The notes below the pieces were generated by a model. The model was not told where the DNA came from, ran no database searches, and saw only the letters and a list, made by a program, of their open reading frames with translations. A DNA stretch of 7,172 bases from Akkermansiaceae bacterium (lineage in GTDB: Bacteria > Verrucomicrobiota > Verrucomicrobiia > Verrucomicrobiales > Akkermansiaceae): NCBI GenBank assembly GCA_025457805.1, contig JALOTR010000134.1, forward strand, positions 1 through 7,172. Reading direction: 5' to 3'. This document shows, piece by piece, positions 5,678-7,172 of this stretch (position 1 is its first letter; every line of letters begins with the position of its first letter). Made by a program: the position numbers and the translations under genes.

Positions 5678-7165
5678 TCAATCGATGGATTGTATATCTC
5701 CATCGATCACACGTCCCTCCCAGAGCCATTTGCCATCGGTGGATTTTTGAAGCACCCGTCCGGCCGCTCCCTGAACATGTGGTGCTGAGCGGGCTGGCAG
5801 CATGGCGCGCAATCGTTGGAGTTCCGGAATGGATTCGGGAGCATGGGCGAGATTGTTCCATTCATTCGGATCCTTGGAATGATCATAGAGTTCCTCGCTG
5901 CCATCGGCGAGGCGGATGTAGCGCCAACGGCTGTCGCGCGCCGCATGATTGTCCGGATTGTGTGTGGTGATCGCCGCGCGGCGGGGAGTTTCCGGGCGGT
6001 TGATTTGAGGGCGGAGTGAAAGTCCCTCCAGGCCGGGAACGGCTTGCACGCCCGCGAGATCGATGAGGGTGGGATAGATGTCCAACAACTCGGCGGGCTG
6101 CGAACACCGTTGTTGTTTGGGAACTCCCGGGCCTGCGATGATCAGCGGCACACGGGTCGATCTTTCCCACAGAGAGTTTTTGCCGGAGATTGCCTTTTCA
6201 CCGAGGTGCCATCCATGATCGGAAAACAGAACCACGATGGTGTTATCTTGCTGTCCGGATTGCCGGAGCGCTTCTATAACGCGACCGATCTGGGAATCGA
6301 CAAACGAAGTGGATGCGAGATAAGCGCGAACCAAAGGCCGCCATTGCCCGGACCTTTGCAACCACGATAGACGGGGTTCGGGAAGTTTCCAGTGAAGGTT
6401 CCATGCAAAGTCAGAGATATCATTCCGGTCGTCTTGGAGAAGGGCCGGCATCTTCAAGGTATCAGTTGGATAAAGGTCGAACCATTGTTGCGAGGCAAAG
6501 CAGGGAACATGAGGGCGCCCGAAGCCGACGCCCAGAAAGAAGGGTGATTCGCTTTTTTCATCCTTCTGCCGGGACAGGAATTCCTTGGCCCATGTGGCGA
6601 TGTGGAAATCGTTCTGGTCCTCGTCCCTTTCAGGAAAGACTCCCCAGTCCATTGCCCGGATGGAATCGGGAGTATCGACAAGTTTCTTTTTGGGAAAGGG
6701 CCCGAAGTCGCAGGGCGGTCCGTATTGATCGAACTCGCCCGCTTTGTCGCGGGGTGGGGGATAGACATGATAGATCTTTCCTGCGATGGCAGTGCGGTAA
6801 CCGGCCTTCTTGAATGCCTGCGGAAGTGTGACCAGATCGCGGAGTTTCTCCACATTCCGAAACCATGGTGAGAGCGCATAGATGCCGGTGCTGGTCGGGC
6901 GGCGTCCGGTCATCAATGAAGTGCGCGATGGATTGCAAATCGGGGCCTGGCAGTGGGCGTTGGTGAACAGGGTTCCACTTGCAGCCAGTGAGTCGATGTT
7001 CGGCGTTCTGACCTGGGGGTGGCCTCCGAGGCAGCCCGTCCAATCGTTGAGATCATCGATGCCGATGAGAAGAATGTTCGGCGGCTTGGCATCCAGCGGG
7101 CAAACCGAGCCGAGCATCATCAGCGAAAGAAGCCAGCCGATGGCATGGAGGCTGAGAGAAGGCAT
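5678..7165 (-). CDS. Secreted type I sulfatase, iduronate-2-sulfatase-like
   Basis: Sulfatase of 495 residues. The N-terminus [21 protein letters not shown]...DA|KPPN reads as a Sec signal peptide; the cysteine at 22 follows valine, so it is not a good lipobox. Active-site features: D37-D38 (LIGIDDLND), canonical formylglycine motif C77-N-P-S-R81 TSLMTG, K130 and H133 (AGKIYHVYP), H219 (GRPHVPC), D316-H317 ([11 protein letters not shown]) and K325. The order, and phrases such as [20 protein letters not shown] and [10 protein letters not shown], match the iduronate-2-sulfatase group of bacterial sulfatases, though iduronate specificity cannot be claimed. The C-terminal [27 protein letters not shown] block is complete. 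The start lies 7 bases inside the window edge, so its promoter and any upstream operon partner are outside. The sulfatase gene at 4258-5634 follows on the same strand. Confidence 0.93.
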   Translation of the reverse strand: MPSLSLHAIGWLLSLMMLGSVCPLDAKPPNILLIGIDDLNDWTGCLGGHPQVRTPNIDSLAASGTLFTNAHCQAPICNPSRTSLMTGRRPTSTGIYALSPWFRNVEKLRDLVTLPQAFKKAGYRTAIAGKIYHVYPPPRDKAGEFDQYGPPCDFGPFPKKKLVDTPDSIRAMDWGVFPERDEDQNDFHIATWAKEFLSRQKDEKSESPFFLGVGFGRPHVPCFASQQWFDLYPTDTLKMPALLQDDRNDISDFAWNLHWKLPEPRLSWLQRSGQWRPLVRAYLASTSFVDSQIGRVIEALRQSGQQDNTIVVLFSDHGWHLGEKAISGKNSLWERSTRVPLIIAGPGVPKQQRCSQPAELLDIYPTLIDLAGVQAVPGLEGLSLRPQINRPETPRRAAITTHNPDNHAARDSRWRYIRLADGSEELYDHSKDPNEWNNLAHAPESIPELQRLRAMLPARSAPHVQGAAGRVLQKSTDGKWLWEGRVIDGDIQSID

Positions 7166-7172
7166 CTTGGCA

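Noticed and set aside
5635..5703. Longer start at 5703 for the downstream sulfatase, with GGAGGG 11 bases upstream
   Set aside because: The purine tract lies in the upstream gene's codons, the spacing is long, and this start would place 23 residues before an otherwise standard signal peptide. It is kept only as an alternative.
1..7172. CRISPR array, tRNA, rRNA, insertion sequence or riboswitch
   Set aside because: I saw no regularly spaced repeats, no cloverleaf-like sequence, no bacterial transposase and no known aptamer pattern. Apart from 1-347, almost all of the window is coding.

Overview
The window looks like a fragment of a heterotrophic bacterium, most likely of the Planctomycetes-Verrucomicrobia group. 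This rests on secreted type I sulfatases of the kind that are abundant there, a GGAGCGCCGGC-type inverted repeat, and a general lack of Shine-Dalgarno sequences. Lineage is inferred from gene content only, since there is no rRNA or other marker. The genes are intact and intronless, at about 57% GC in a line I counted.

Layout. (1) Positions 1-239 differ from the rest: about 42% GC by my count, and open on the minus strand to the window edge. The peptide resembles part of eukaryotic hAT-derived KIAA1586/ZNF862-like proteins. It is either a chimeric assembly junction or an insertion. (2) Positions 275-340 hold a long inverted repeat that ends 7 bases before the first operon gene. (3) Positions 348-4253 (+) are a compact five-gene operon: creatininase-family amidohydrolase, GFA-type zinc protein, SUMF1/FGE-like protein, sugar phosphate isomerase/epimerase-type TIM barrel, and Rieske non-heme iron oxygenase. 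Junctions are overlaps of 8, 4 and 4 bases and one 7-base gap. (4) Positions 4249-4300 form a nested stem-loop across two convergent stop codons only 4 bases apart. (5) Positions 4258-7165 (-) encode two predicted exported sulfatases in tandem, the upstream one resembling iduronate-2-sulfatase.

How the genes may work together (inference). The oxygenase has the Glu bridging residue and ENFxECYH signature of the carnitine/betaine/choline class of Rieske oxygenases. Members of that class hydroxylate or demethylate methylated amines, and demethylation releases formaldehyde. A GFA-family protein and a creatininase-type C-N hydrolase in the same transcript would fit breakdown or modification of a small N-methylated or amide compound. 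The TIM barrel and SUMF1-like protein have no assigned step. The SUMF1-like protein lacks both catalytic cysteines of formylglycine-generating enzyme, so it is unlikely to be the activator of the neighbouring sulfatases. No oxygenase reductase, transporter, regulator or sulfatase-maturation enzyme is visible here. The sulfatases probably belong to a separate function, desulfation of a sulfated glycan outside the cytoplasm.
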